64,000 nucleotides of DNA from Saprospiraceae bacterium. Lineage in GTDB: Bacteria > Bacteroidota > Bacteroidia > Chitinophagales > Saprospiraceae. The stretch lies in NCBI GenBank assembly GCA_016713025.1, contig JADJPZ010000002.1:1-64000 (forward strand), given 5' to 3'. Below the pieces are notes generated by a model, which was not told the DNA's origin, searched no databases, and was given only the letters and a program-made list of their open reading frames with translations. The position numbers were made by a program, and so were the translations under genes. Every line of letters begins with the position of its first letter. Position 1 is the first letter of the stretch. Below are positions 9,806 through 17,959 of this stretch, piece after piece.

Positions 9806-10708
9806 TCAATTGATGTAATTCATAAAAATATCTTCCAGATCGGTATCTCTTCTCTGCACCTCATAGACCCTGATGTCGTTTTGGACGATGCACTGCACTA
9901 TACTCCCAATTTCTTCATCTGTGTATGCTGCAATCTGTATCTTATTATCTATCATAGTCACCTCATAGCTGTTTTTCAAAATCGACATGGCCTTTTCATT
10001 TTGTGAAGTTTGAAGCATTACACCACTTGTTTTTTTATTGGTGATAAGCAAATCATGATAGGTACCTTCAAACAACATATTTCCCTTATTAATAAGACCG
10101 ATATGTGTCACTAATTTTTCAATTTCACTCAATAAATGGCTTGAGATCAATATTGTAATTCCTCGTTCTTTATTTAGGTGAATGAGTAAATCTCTGATTT
10201 CGATGATGCCGTTGGGATCAAGCCCGTTGGTTGGTTCGTCCAATATCAAAAGTCTTGGATTATTTAGCAAGGCTATAGCTAGGCCTAATCTTTGTTTCAT
10301 TCCCAGCGAAAAGTCTGTAGCCTTTTTATTTCCTGTGTCTGATAAGCCTACGATGTTAAGCACATTTTCTATACTCTGGATTGGACATTGGTATATTTTT
10401 TGCCAAACAAGTAAGTTTTGTTTTGCAGAGAGTTGACCGTAAATGGAAGGATATTCTATTAATGAACCCGTTTGTTTTAATATTTCTATTCGATTTTTAT
10501 CGAATGATTTTCCAAAAATATTAATTTTCCCATCTTGCTTTTGAAGCAATCCGAGCATCAATCGCAATGATGTGGTTTTACCTGCACCATTCGGACCTAG
10601 GAAGCCGTAAATACTGCTTTCAGGTACTGTGATATTGATTTTGTTGAGCACCTTTTGTTTATTATCAAAATAGTGGCTAAGATTATTTATTTCTATAGCG
10701 TATGTCAT
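9806..10708 (-). CDS. ABC transporter ATPase (BcrA/LanF-like)
   Basis: 300 residues, an ABC-2-type export ATPase. Walker A is GPNGAGKTT near residue 40; the signature is FSLGMKQRLGLA near 135; Walker B runs straight into LLILDEPTNGLDP; the H-loop is in ILISSHLLSEIE. The C-terminal 80 residues are the accessory domain seen in BcrA/NatA/lantibiotic-immunity ATPases. It is the only ATPase beside the permease fusion (7 bp gap) and starts 3 bp after the S41 peptidase stop, so the two form one transporter. Family knowledge: such pairs export or expel peptide antibiotics, or flip lipids. The substrate is not visible from sequence. Confidence 0.93.
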   Translation of the reverse strand: MTYAIEINNLSHYFDNKQKVLNKINITVPESSIYGFLGPNGAGKTTSLRLMLGLLQKQDGKINIFGKSFDKNRIEILKQTGSLIEYPSIYGQLSAKQNLLVWQKIYQCPIQSIENVLNIVGLSDTGNKKATDFSLGMKQRLGLAIALLNNPRLLILDEPTNGLDPNGIIEIRDLLIHLNKERGITILISSHLLSEIEKLVTHIGLINKGNMLFEGTYHDLLITNKKTSGVMLQTSQNEKAMSILKNSYEVTMIDNKIQIAAYTDEEIGSIVQCIVQNDIRVYEVQRRDTDLEDIFMNYIN

Positions 10709-10711
10709 CGA

Positions 10712-12040
10712 TTATTTTTTGTTTTTCAATATAGTTTCTTCATAACCATCGTCCCAATACATTTTGAAGGCAGTGCATTTACCTTTTTCATCCATTACAA
10801 ATTCAATCTGATAATCATCTTCTATTTGATAAAGTGTATCAGTGATTGCCTTTGTTTTTATTGGCATTTTATGGTTTTTCTTATCCATAAAATGCACCTG
10901 ATTATCTTTGAGTGTAACTTCAAAATATTCGTATTCACCTACAAAAGATGAAATTACTGACAAATCAGGGTTAAACTTTGTATTTTTTGATTTGGAATAA
11001 TTAATTAAATAGTTGATTTGCCTTTTTTCATCATCTGATTTTGCCTTACTTAGTTTTGCCTCTAAAATTTTCGTTTTGGCAGCTGCCAAACTGTATTCTT
11101 CCTCTACCTTAAAAATTGGAATTACGCCCGTTCCTTCCCAATCTGTTTTGGTTATCACATTTTCTCCACGCATAAAAGGGATAAAACCAACAAAACCATT
11201 GCCCAAACTAAAACTTCTGGTTAAATGAGCCCCACCTCTTGTGTTTTCACCAATTATTACTGCATTTTTTAAATTTTGTAAATTATAGGCAAATGACTCA
11301 GCAGCAGAGAAAGTTCTATGGCTTGTTAGCAAATAGATAGGCATGTTCAAAACCAAGTCATTGCTATTTTTTACATATTCATCCGTCCATTTATTTTCAA
11401 TTCTATTAAAACTCCTGCCTGTCAAAGTTTTTGCACTAAAAAAATAACCTAAAATTTCACCCGTTACTTTCCCATTTCCACCAAAATTATTCCTCAAATC
11501 AATTATTAAGGCATCAGTATTTGCCACCAATTGCATGGCAGCGTGAATGGTTTTACTCGTAGATTGACTTGGAACGGCAAATCCATTTAATTCTATGTAG
11601 CCAATATTTGATGAGAGAATTTCTACTTTTCTAAAATGAAAATTCTTTTTCTTATCAATTTCAATATCTTCGGAAGTAATTTTTTTAGATCCTTTTTTAG
11701 AAGATAAAAATTCCAAAATTTCTTTTTCAAGTTCTGGATTGTACTCTATCCGCAAATGTTTATCACCATAAATTGAGCGAAGGTCTTTGGTTACCCTATT
11801 CGCCAATTCGTTTTCATTTCTAAGTGAATCATAAATGCCTTTTACGTTTTGTTGCACCAGAAACTCAATCATTGACTTTGCTTTTTCAGGATAGACATAG
11901 TTTCTATTCAATGTTTTACAAAGATTAGTAATCAAAGTATTTTTTGATGCCGAATTTATTTGAAAAGCAGATTTGTCTTGTGCAAATAACCCATTGCAGG
12001 TTACGATTACGAATACGAATAACAGGATGTACTTTTTCAT
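10712..12040 (-). CDS. Secreted S41-family (tail-specific/IRBP-like) peptidase
   Basis: 442 residues. A signal peptide (KKYILLFVFVIVTCNGLFA, cleavage about residue 20) is followed by an IRBP-type N-terminal helical part (NRNYVYPEKA), the protease core with IIDLRNNFGGNG and the nucleophile region LLTSHRTFSAAESFAY (Ser near residue 245), GENTRGGAH, and a C-terminal domain of about 90 residues. There is no obvious PDZ domain, as in the retinol-binding-protein-3-like branch. It lies one base after the MarR gene and 3 bp before the ATPase gene. Presence of a periplasmic protease in a regulated ABC operon suggests cleavage of a peptide substrate or a signalling peptide (inference). Confidence 0.88.
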   Translation of the reverse strand: MKKYILLFVFVIVTCNGLFAQDKSAFQINSASKNTLITNLCKTLNRNYVYPEKAKSMIEFLVQQNVKGIYDSLRNENELANRVTKDLRSIYGDKHLRIEYNPELEKEILEFLSSKKGSKKITSEDIEIDKKKNFHFRKVEILSSNIGYIELNGFAVPSQSTSKTIHAAMQLVANTDALIIDLRNNFGGNGKVTGEILGYFFSAKTLTGRSFNRIENKWTDEYVKNSNDLVLNMPIYLLTSHRTFSAAESFAYNLQNLKNAVIIGENTRGGAHLTRSFSLGNGFVGFIPFMRGENVITKTDWEGTGVIPIFKVEEEYSLAAAKTKILEAKLSKAKSDDEKRQINYLINYSKSKNTKFNPDLSVISSFVGEYEYFEVTLKDNQVHFMDKKNHKMPIKTKAITDTLYQIEDDYQIEFVMDEKGKCTAFKMYWDDGYEETILKNKK

Positions 12041-12041
12041 A

Positions 12042-12476
12042 TTATTTACTTTTAATATTAGTTGTTATTTTTAAAAGAATAGCCTGTAATTGCTCAACTT
12101 CAACACTTGATATTTGAACCAAAGCCTTTGTTCTGTTGGCACTAATAATTGGTTCAAGAGATTCAATTATTTGTATTCCTTTTTCGGTTAGTGATAGTTT
12201 AAATCGTCGCCTGTCTTCTTGGTGAAAATCTCTGTTCAAAAAGCCATGTTTTACCAATAACTCTATCATTCTTGTGATTGAAGCAAAATCTTTAAATACT
12301 TTTATTGCCAACTGTTGCTGACTGATAGTGGCATCTTCTTGGATTGTTTTAAGCACCAACCATTGGTCAATAGTGATGTCGAAACCAGCATCTTTAATGC
12401 TTTTTTGAGCAAATTGTCTGTACATTTTGATAGTCTTTTCTATACTATAAAATATTACTTGGTCTAAACTTTTCAT
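12042..12476 (-). CDS. MarR-family transcriptional regulator
   Basis: 144 residues with the MarR winged-helix: ITIDQWLVLKTI, ISQQQLAIKVF, ASITRMIELLVKHGFL and wing RDFHQEDRRRFKLSLTEKG, flanked by dimerisation helices. First gene of a five-gene operon (intergenic gaps 1, 3 and 7 bp, then a 29-bp overlap). Its own promoter (12496-12526) holds a 14-bp perfect palindrome filling the spacer between -33 and -7, which fits autorepression relieved by a small ligand, usual for MarR proteins. The effector is unknown; neighbours suggest an antibiotic-like or peptide compound. Confidence 0.93.
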   Translation of the reverse strand: MKSLDQVIFYSIEKTIKMYRQFAQKSIKDAGFDITIDQWLVLKTIQEDATISQQQLAIKVFKDFASITRMIELLVKHGFLNRDFHQEDRRRFKLSLTEKGIQIIESLEPIISANRTKALVQISSVEVEQLQAILLKITTNIKSK

Positions 12477-12495
12477 ATATTTGATTTATTTGATG

Positions 12496-12526
12496 CAAAT
12501 ATAATTGATATATCAATAAAAACAAA
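12496..12526 (-). promoter_or_regulatory. Bacteroidota promoter with MarR operator palindrome in the spacer
   Basis: On the minus strand TTTG (12526-12523) is followed by exactly 19 bases and then TATATTTG (12503-12496), matching the Bacteroidota sigma-70 pattern (-33 TTTG, -7 TAnnTTTG). The spacer contains ATTGATATATCAAT at 12504-12517, a perfect 14-bp palindrome touching the -7 box. The MarR start lies 20 bp downstream. A dimer bound here would block RNA polymerase. Promoter and palindrome are seen; binding by this MarR is inferred. Confidence 0.75.
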
Positions 12527-12591
12527 CAATATAGATCCATTTTTTCGATTTATAACTTAAAAAAAGAGAGTTGAGAGTTTTGAAGCCATAT

Positions 12592-14097
12592 TCAATTAGT
12601 TTTGATTACTTCACCAGAATATTCTCCGTTGTTTTTTAAGATAATACTATTTCCTTTGGTAAACTCTAGCGTGTATCCTCTAGATAGTACAAAAGCATTA
12701 TTTTCTGAAGAAAAATAAAGTCGTTCAGCGTGGCCATCATTGATAGTCTGTATGTACCAATGATCTTTGTCTTGGGTTATTGAAAATGAGTATTCCTTTT
12801 TTGATGATGGCAATTTATATTTCCCTATAAAAGCGCTATTTGGTAATGGTTGTGTTGGTATAGCATGATTGTATTTGAATTCTACAAATTTGTCCCATTC
12901 AAATGTAGTAGCAACGCTATTGATCACTTCGGGTATGATACCAGCATACGATGAGTTTAAAGTGATGACTGCTCCGTCGATTCCGTCTATACTGCCTATG
13001 AAGATTGATGTATATCCATCTATGCTTCCTGTATGTGTAAAATATTTTCGTCCACCTTTTTCAAAAAGCATAAGACCCAATCCATTTTTATATGGAAGAT
13101 CAAGGTTGCCGGTATAAGTGATCGATTCCAGCTGTGGGTTCACCATTTTATCTACTGTTTCTTTCTTGAGTAAAGCATTATCTTTTCCTAGCAAAGAATT
13201 TTGGATGGCAATTACCATCTTTGCAATATCATGAGATGTTGAGACCAATCCACCTTCAGCCTGGCATGGAAATACCCATTGCGGAACCACTTGGTAATCA
13301 AAGACGTAGCCACATGCAAGATTAGATTGTTTTGTAGCATCCAATTTCAATACAAAAGTACTATTGCTCATTTGTAAAGGATTGAAAATCGTACTAGTTA
13401 AGAGACGATTATAATCTTTGTCAAAATTATCATGAAGTATTTTTTGCAAGATACAGATCGCTTGATTGGAATATTGGTAGGCTTCATTGAGTTTGGTCAC
13501 ACAGTAAGCTCCATCTCCTAATGCCGGTTTTTCCCCTTTTACGATCTGTATAATTGTTGGCAAAGGCTTATCATGGCTATAATCTCCCGAAGGTCCATCA
13601 TCTCTATTGATCCCTGCTGTGTGACTCAATAAATTGGCAATCGTTATTTTTTGTCCTTTGGAGTATTTATTTTCTTTAAAACTTCCGTCTTTAATATATT
13701 CTCTAAAATCCGCTGTAAGTGAGAGCTTACCTTCTTCCACTAATTTCATGATGCAAAGTGCATTCGCAGTCTTACTAACCGATGCAAAGTGAAAAAGAGT
13801 GTTGTTATCGGACTTTATATTTTTTGTAATGTTTGCATTGCCGTAAGATTTGGATAGTACTATCTGTCCATTCTTTATAACAGATATTGAAAGAGCAGGT
13901 ACTTTTCTGAATTTCATTCGCTCTTCAATATTGAATAATTGCTTAGTACTATCTTTAATCTGTTGATTACTTAACAAACTATTTTCAAACTGCTGTACTT
14001 TTACTAAATCTTCTTGAGCTATTGAAAATTGGCAGTAAAACATAATTATGAAAAATATCCCAAAGGATGATGCTTTTCGAATTGATTCTGATTTCAT
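12592..14097 (-). CDS. Secreted class C beta-lactamase-like serine hydrolase
   Basis: About 501 residues from the ATG at 14097, which gives a clean signal peptide (FGIFFIIMFYCQFSIAQ); a 12-residue longer start at 14133 would begin inside a repeat and is not favoured. The serine beta-lactamase/PBP-type core shows SxxK in FASVSKTAN, the YxN motif as YSN in YQYSNQA, and HTGSIDGYTS as third motif, followed by a C-terminal beta domain (IPTQPLPNSAFIGKY). It is paralogous to the hydrolase half of the fusion at 7516-9798: both have a GEKPAL/GQKPAN loop and the same SHTAG motif. It lies upstream of, and on the same strand as, the MarR operon but outside its promoter. Substrate unknown; may cleave esters, D-amino acid peptides or beta-lactams. 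Confidence 0.88.
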   Translation of the reverse strand: MKSESIRKASSFGIFFIIMFYCQFSIAQEDLVKVQQFENSLLSNQQIKDSTKQLFNIEERMKFRKVPALSISVIKNGQIVLSKSYGNANITKNIKSDNNTLFHFASVSKTANALCIMKLVEEGKLSLTADFREYIKDGSFKENKYSKGQKITIANLLSHTAGINRDDGPSGDYSHDKPLPTIIQIVKGEKPALGDGAYCVTKLNEAYQYSNQAICILQKILHDNFDKDYNRLLTSTIFNPLQMSNSTFVLKLDATKQSNLACGYVFDYQVVPQWVFPCQAEGGLVSTSHDIAKMVIAIQNSLLGKDNALLKKETVDKMVNPQLESITYTGNLDLPYKNGLGLMLFEKGGRKYFTHTGSIDGYTSIFIGSIDGIDGAVITLNSSYAGIIPEVINSVATTFEWDKFVEFKYNHAIPTQPLPNSAFIGKYKLPSSKKEYSFSITQDKDHWYIQTINDGHAERLYFSSENNAFVLSRGYTLEFTKGNSIILKNNGEYSGEVIKTN

Positions 14098-14130
14098 ATA
14101 AAATACCTTTGATCTGAAATAAATTATAAA

Positions 14131-14258
14131 CATATCGATGGATCAAAGGAAGGACGATCCAATAAGTGTTTTGTTACTGTTTGGAACCAATTTTTCATTT
14201 TCATTCTTTTTTCAAAGTGCCTTCAGCCAACTTATTATGCTTGCACAAAAATCTTTGT
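14131..14258. repeat. Copy A of a 128-bp repeat (relic of a hydrolase 3' end)
   Basis: This segment matches 15714-15840 closely (CATATCGATGGATCAAAGG against CATATCGATTGATCAAAAG, then GTTTTGTTACTGTTTGGAACCA in both, shortened here). Copy B contains the last codons of the alpha/beta hydrolase at 15795-17531; copy A, read on the minus strand, still shows the same SWLKAL-type end followed by a stop but has no gene in front of it. So a second copy of that hydrolase, or only its tail, once lay here and was lost. Confidence 0.7.
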
Positions 14259-14286
14259 GGAGCAAAAAAACAACAGCTAAATGTGG

Positions 14287-15390
14287 TTATTCTTCAGGTG
14301 CGTCATTGATATTAGTAACTTTAATTCCTTTTTCTTTGAAAAGTTTCGTCATTATAGCTGCATGATTTGTACCAACTACTATAACTACTTTTTTAAATAA
14401 ATTTGATTTTGCTCTATTAATTGTATTGTCACACATATCATTATTCCTAAGCCACCAATAATGGAGCATCCATCCATAGAAGTCAGCTGGGAAAAAATCT
14501 AATTGTCTGTATTCATCTGAGACAAAATTAATCCTATAAATCCACTCTGTAATTTGTGGACTGTTCAAGACTTCTGTAAAATGATTTTCACCATATTTTT
14601 TCACTGCATCTTCCATTAGATAATCCATTCGTTTTTGCACTAATTTATTCAATTGGTTTACTTTGATCCCAGTTTGGCTCAAAGAATCAGTTTTGTAAAC
14701 TTCAAGTCTAGTTTTAAAAATTGAATCTGCTTCCGCCCAAGCCTTATTCCATTTTTCGTCCCATCTTTGTGAGTCCATAGGATACATTTTTTTCATGCCA
14801 AATTTGATCATCATCGGATGAGCAATATAATCATACTCGTCATCACTATAATAATTTATCATTTTATGAAGAGAATCTATAGAAACAGGTAAAAACAACC
14901 TTCTAGCATAATTAAAAACAGCAGTATCTTGTTGGTTTGACTTGAGATATTTAGCTACTTGCCACATTTGAAAATAACCATTGCCAGCATCTAAATTTAG
15001 ATAATATGCAAAGGCTAAATCTATATGTGCCTTCATGTCATCGGGATTGTGATTTTCATGGTTTTCAAGTTGATTAATCTCTGAATTCAGGTCATTTTCT
15101 TTTATCGGTTTACGACTCATTAATCTTGATGTTCGTTTCAAAACGTTAGCCTTATTCCAATAGTTTTTGATACTCTTCTCATCCTCAGGAGAGAGCCACT
15201 CACCAAAAAAAGCATCTGGTTTGAAAATCCTAATTTTTTCGTGTATTCTCGTTAGGTCCTGATTAGAGTTTGGATCGTAACTGTGCGATGCTCCAATCAT
15301 CAATACTTCTAAATCCTGGGTAGGAGTTTGACTAAATATAGGTAAAGTAAACGAGCAAAATATTATTAGATGTATAAATTTAAGCGTCAT
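14287..15390 (-). CDS. TIKI/TraB-like (DUF5694-type) secreted protein
   Basis: 367 residues from ATG 15390, chosen because it gives a signal peptide (TLKFIHLIIFCSFTLPIFSQ). It carries two GxxH motifs, GASHSYD near the N-terminus and VVGTNHAAIM near the C-terminus, plus an acidic FFGEWLSPEDE between them. This is the pattern of the TIKI/TraB/ChaN-EreA-like superfamily, whose members are metal-dependent hydrolases or haem-binding proteins; DUF5694 is the closest Bacteroidota family I can name, with moderate certainty. The middle is helical. It stands between two secreted hydrolases on the same strand, so may belong to the same detoxifying set. Confidence 0.6.
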   Translation of the reverse strand: MTLKFIHLIIFCSFTLPIFSQTPTQDLEVLMIGASHSYDPNSNQDLTRIHEKIRIFKPDAFFGEWLSPEDEKSIKNYWNKANVLKRTSRLMSRKPIKENDLNSEINQLENHENHNPDDMKAHIDLAFAYYLNLDAGNGYFQMWQVAKYLKSNQQDTAVFNYARRLFLPVSIDSLHKMINYYSDDEYDYIAHPMMIKFGMKKMYPMDSQRWDEKWNKAWAEADSIFKTRLEVYKTDSLSQTGIKVNQLNKLVQKRMDYLMEDAVKKYGENHFTEVLNSPQITEWIYRINFVSDEYRQLDFFPADFYGWMLHYWWLRNNDMCDNTINRAKSNLFKKVVIVVGTNHAAIMTKLFKEKGIKVTNINDAPEE

Positions 15391-15424
15391 GTCAGATTGT
15401 TTTTGTATTAAGCAATATGGCATA

Positions 15425-15713
15425 AGGACGAAATTAATGTAATGAAGGTTGCAATTTTAAAGTAACTATTTTGAATGTATATGACCAAATTGAAATTTTA
15501 AGGTATTAAATCAACGACTGGTTTAACTACGACTTACGTTAGATGAGTCTTTAAAAGTCAGTATTTTATTGACATTTCAATTTCAATTAACCAATTTCCT
15601 GATATCTTCACACTCACTGATGATCATATGCTTGTACTCAGAATCTTCAATCTTGTCAATTATGTATTGACCATACCATCGAGCTTAACATAAGTTGTAG
15701 GTATGAGTGCTAA
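15425..15713 (-). other. Intergenic DNA with a short coding relic
   Basis: No gene. On the minus strand from about 15680 to 15590 an open stretch reads YGQYIIDKIEDSEYKHM followed by IISECEDIRKLVN and a stop, without a start codon. It looks like the tail of a lost gene of unknown family; no domain is recognisable. Confidence 0.35.
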
Positions 15714-15840
15714 ACATATCGATTGATCAAAAGAAGGACGATCCAAAAAGCGTTTTGTTACTGTTTGGAACCAATTTTTCATTTTCAATTTTTTTTAAAG
15801 TGCCTTCAGCCAACTTTTCATGTTTGCAAAAAAATCTTTA
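15714..15840. repeat. Copy B of a 128-bp repeat, overlapping hydrolase 3' end
   Basis: Partner of 14131-14258. It spans the last 46 bp of the alpha/beta hydrolase gene and about 80 bp beyond its stop. The high similarity outside the coding part argues for a recent duplication and not for selection on protein sequence. Confidence 0.7.
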
Positions 15841-17531
15841 TGAAATTTTGTCAGGTCTGCAAAGTCATTCCTGCACACTGAATTGGTCTCAAGGCCGATA
15901 TGTTGGCTATTGTTTAGCAAAATAGTTTTTATGTTTTTATTTTGTAAGTTATCTACTTTGGATTTTACATCTTTGGATGGTGTAGAATCGTCATGTTCAG
16001 AAAATAGCATCAATGTAGGTTTGTTAAAGCCTTTCCAAATGGGCAATGGATTAAAGTTTATTTCCAATGCCGTAAACCATTGATTTCTATTGTTCAAATC
16101 GATTTGATAACTTCTAGGAAATAGCCAATCTCTGATAAGCGTGTCTTTTTCAATCTTCTTGGTAAAATCGTCCAATTTTGCAGCATGAGATTGATTTTGT
16201 AAATAATCAAAAAAGTACCGCTGTTGGGTAAGTGCATTTTCTATTTGGGTTTTAGCGTAAATATTTGCACATTTCATTGAGACTTCTGTGTTGTATAAGT
16301 TTTGATCTATCACATTGATACCACTACCTGCTGCACCTATCGTCAAAGCAAAACCAATATCGTTTTTCCTTTTTTCTATGGCTTTTGCGATGATCCATCC
16401 CGCTTGACTACTACCTCCTAAGCCAATCTTAGTTAATCTCAAATCCTTCCTAGTCTTTAGATAGTCAAGCCCACCAAGAGCATCATCTGCCAACTCAGCA
16501 AAACTTTCATATTCGCTATTTCCTTCTGATTGTCCGACGCCTTGCTTATCGTATGTCAGAACTGTAATGCCTTCTCTTGCAAAAATATCAGCACATAATC
16601 TTATGATAGATACATATCCGTTTCTGTCTTGTTGACCCGAGCCGTGTACCAATACAATTGCCTTTCCACTTGGTTTTTGCGGAATAAATATAGTACCGCC
16701 CAATTTTATACCCTTAATGTTTAAATAAGTCACTTTTTCATTTATATAAAATGGTTTTTTGGTAGCTGATGCTATTAGTTTTTCCTTTTCATAAATTTCT
16801 AGTTTGTCGTCTTTAAACTTAAATGTTTGTACTACTTCATCAGATCTGACAGCATTCCCAACAGTCCAGGTCGTTGCATTTACTTTGCCTAGGCCACGAT
16901 ATTCATTGGTTTTTTCAAAATAGACATATAATCTAACTTGCGACCGACCTATGACGATGATTTGGTTGGTTTCAGTGACATAATCTCCCAAAAGTTCATC
17001 ATAATATTGCGGATAAAGCAATTCTTCCCTTTCGGGTATGGTTTTGTGGCCCGCATTTTCATATTCTATAAAGTCGGTATTGGTAGTGGCATCCGTTTTA
17101 AACTTCCATACACCATCTTGCAGTTCAAGGACAGTAGATATTTTGCCAAATGAAAATGAAGATGGTTTATTGGGTGTTAATACTTCAAGCCTGTAAAATC
17201 CATTATCCAATACATTATCACCTACTTTTTTTCTGTCAATAATCTTAAATGTGAGTTGCAGTTTCTGATTATTGTCTTTAATAGCTTGAAAGAATTTAGC
17301 AAAATATTTTTTTATATCTTCCTTTCCTTTCAATGAGTTCGGATTGCTTCTGTCGTATAGGTTGAGTGCTTCTGCATTGATTGTGTACAGATTTGCGAGT
17401 TTCTCTGCATCCAACTCATCATACGCCTTGACAAAATTTTCATATAGCAAATTGGGAATAGGCTCGGTATTTTGTCCAAAAGTGGAAGAAAATGCAAACA
17501 ATAATAAAAGACTAAATACAACAAGTTTCAT
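15795..17531 (-). CDS. Secreted alpha/beta hydrolase with N-terminal SnoaL-like domain
   Basis: 578 residues. Signal peptide (residues 1-19, ending FSSTFGQ), then an NTF2/SnoaL-like cone domain at about 25-150 (ENFVKAYDELDAEKLANLYT is the usual opening, shown here as YDELDAEKLANLYT), a beta-rich linker at 170-260 and an S9/dienelactone-hydrolase-like alpha/beta domain at 265-578. The latter shows VLVHGSGQQDRNGY (oxyanion hole), YDKQGVGQSEG, the nucleophile elbow GLGGSSQAGW (Ser near 375), an acid in LMLFSEHDDSTP and His in NNSQHIGLE. Bacteroidota proteins of this type are annotated as acyl esterases/peptidases; substrate unknown. It lies on the same strand as the hydrolases and the MarR operon to the left. 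Confidence 0.88.
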   Translation of the reverse strand: MKLVVFSLLLLFAFSSTFGQNTEPIPNLLYENFVKAYDELDAEKLANLYTINAEALNLYDRSNPNSLKGKEDIKKYFAKFFQAIKDNNQKLQLTFKIIDRKKVGDNVLDNGFYRLEVLTPNKPSSFSFGKISTVLELQDGVWKFKTDATTNTDFIEYENAGHKTIPEREELLYPQYYDELLGDYVTETNQIIVIGRSQVRLYVYFEKTNEYRGLGKVNATTWTVGNAVRSDEVVQTFKFKDDKLEIYEKEKLIASATKKPFYINEKVTYLNIKGIKLGGTIFIPQKPSGKAIVLVHGSGQQDRNGYVSIIRLCADIFAREGITVLTYDKQGVGQSEGNSEYESFAELADDALGGLDYLKTRKDLRLTKIGLGGSSQAGWIIAKAIEKRKNDIGFALTIGAAGSGINVIDQNLYNTEVSMKCANIYAKTQIENALTQQRYFFDYLQNQSHAAKLDDFTKKIEKDTLIRDWLFPRSYQIDLNNRNQWFTALEINFNPLPIWKGFNKPTLMLFSEHDDSTPSKDVKSKVDNLQNKNIKTILLNNSQHIGLETNSVCRNDFADLTKFHKDFFANMKSWLKAL

Positions 17532-17658
17532 AAGCTACCATTTTATACTTATGTTAAACGTTTTTTTGGATACATACGTTGATTTTTGATAAATTTAATA
17601 TAAAATCTCTTTTATCTTAGGTATTGGACGCTGATATTTTTATAAAAGAATGAGTTAT

Positions 17659-17696
17659 TGAGCGAAATGTAGTCAAAATAACATAGATTTCGCTCA
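17659..17696. repeat. Inverted repeat, 10-bp perfect arms
   Basis: TGAGCGAAAT at 17659-17668 pairs perfectly with ATTTCGCTCA at 17687-17696 across an 18-base loop. No T-run follows, so it is not a standard terminator. It lies in the 430-bp gap between the alpha/beta hydrolase and the DUF4143 ATPase, upstream of the latter's iterons. Confidence 0.55.
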
Positions 17697-17832
17697 GTGG
17701 GTGCATTTTAACTATCCAATAAGATAAGTTAAATGCTGGAAAGGCATAGTCTTGTAAACATTTTAATGCAATTAGAAAAAATTCCAAGTGTACTATTTTG
17801 GTAATGACAATTCACTGCAATTTTCTACATTA

Positions 17833-17945
17833 AGTGCCGTTATGAGTTAATAATAACAACAAATAGGTTACGATATGAGTAAATAAATACATTAATTAAG
17901 TGCCGATATGAGTAAATATTAATGGAAAATAAGTAACGATATGAT
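17833..17945 (+). promoter_or_regulatory. Four 33-bp-spaced direct repeats (iterons) upstream of the ATPase
   Basis: AGTGCCGTTATGAG (17833), GGTTACGATATGAG (17866), AGTGCCGATATGAG (17899) and AGTAACGATATGAT (17932) start exactly 33 bp apart. The last copy lies just before a -7-like TATATTTG (17955-17962) and the start of the ATPase gene. The even spacing, about three helical turns, suggests cooperative binding of a protein on one DNA face, possibly the ATPase itself acting on its own gene (inference). Confidence 0.7.
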
Positions 17946-17959
17946 ATTTTGTATTATAT

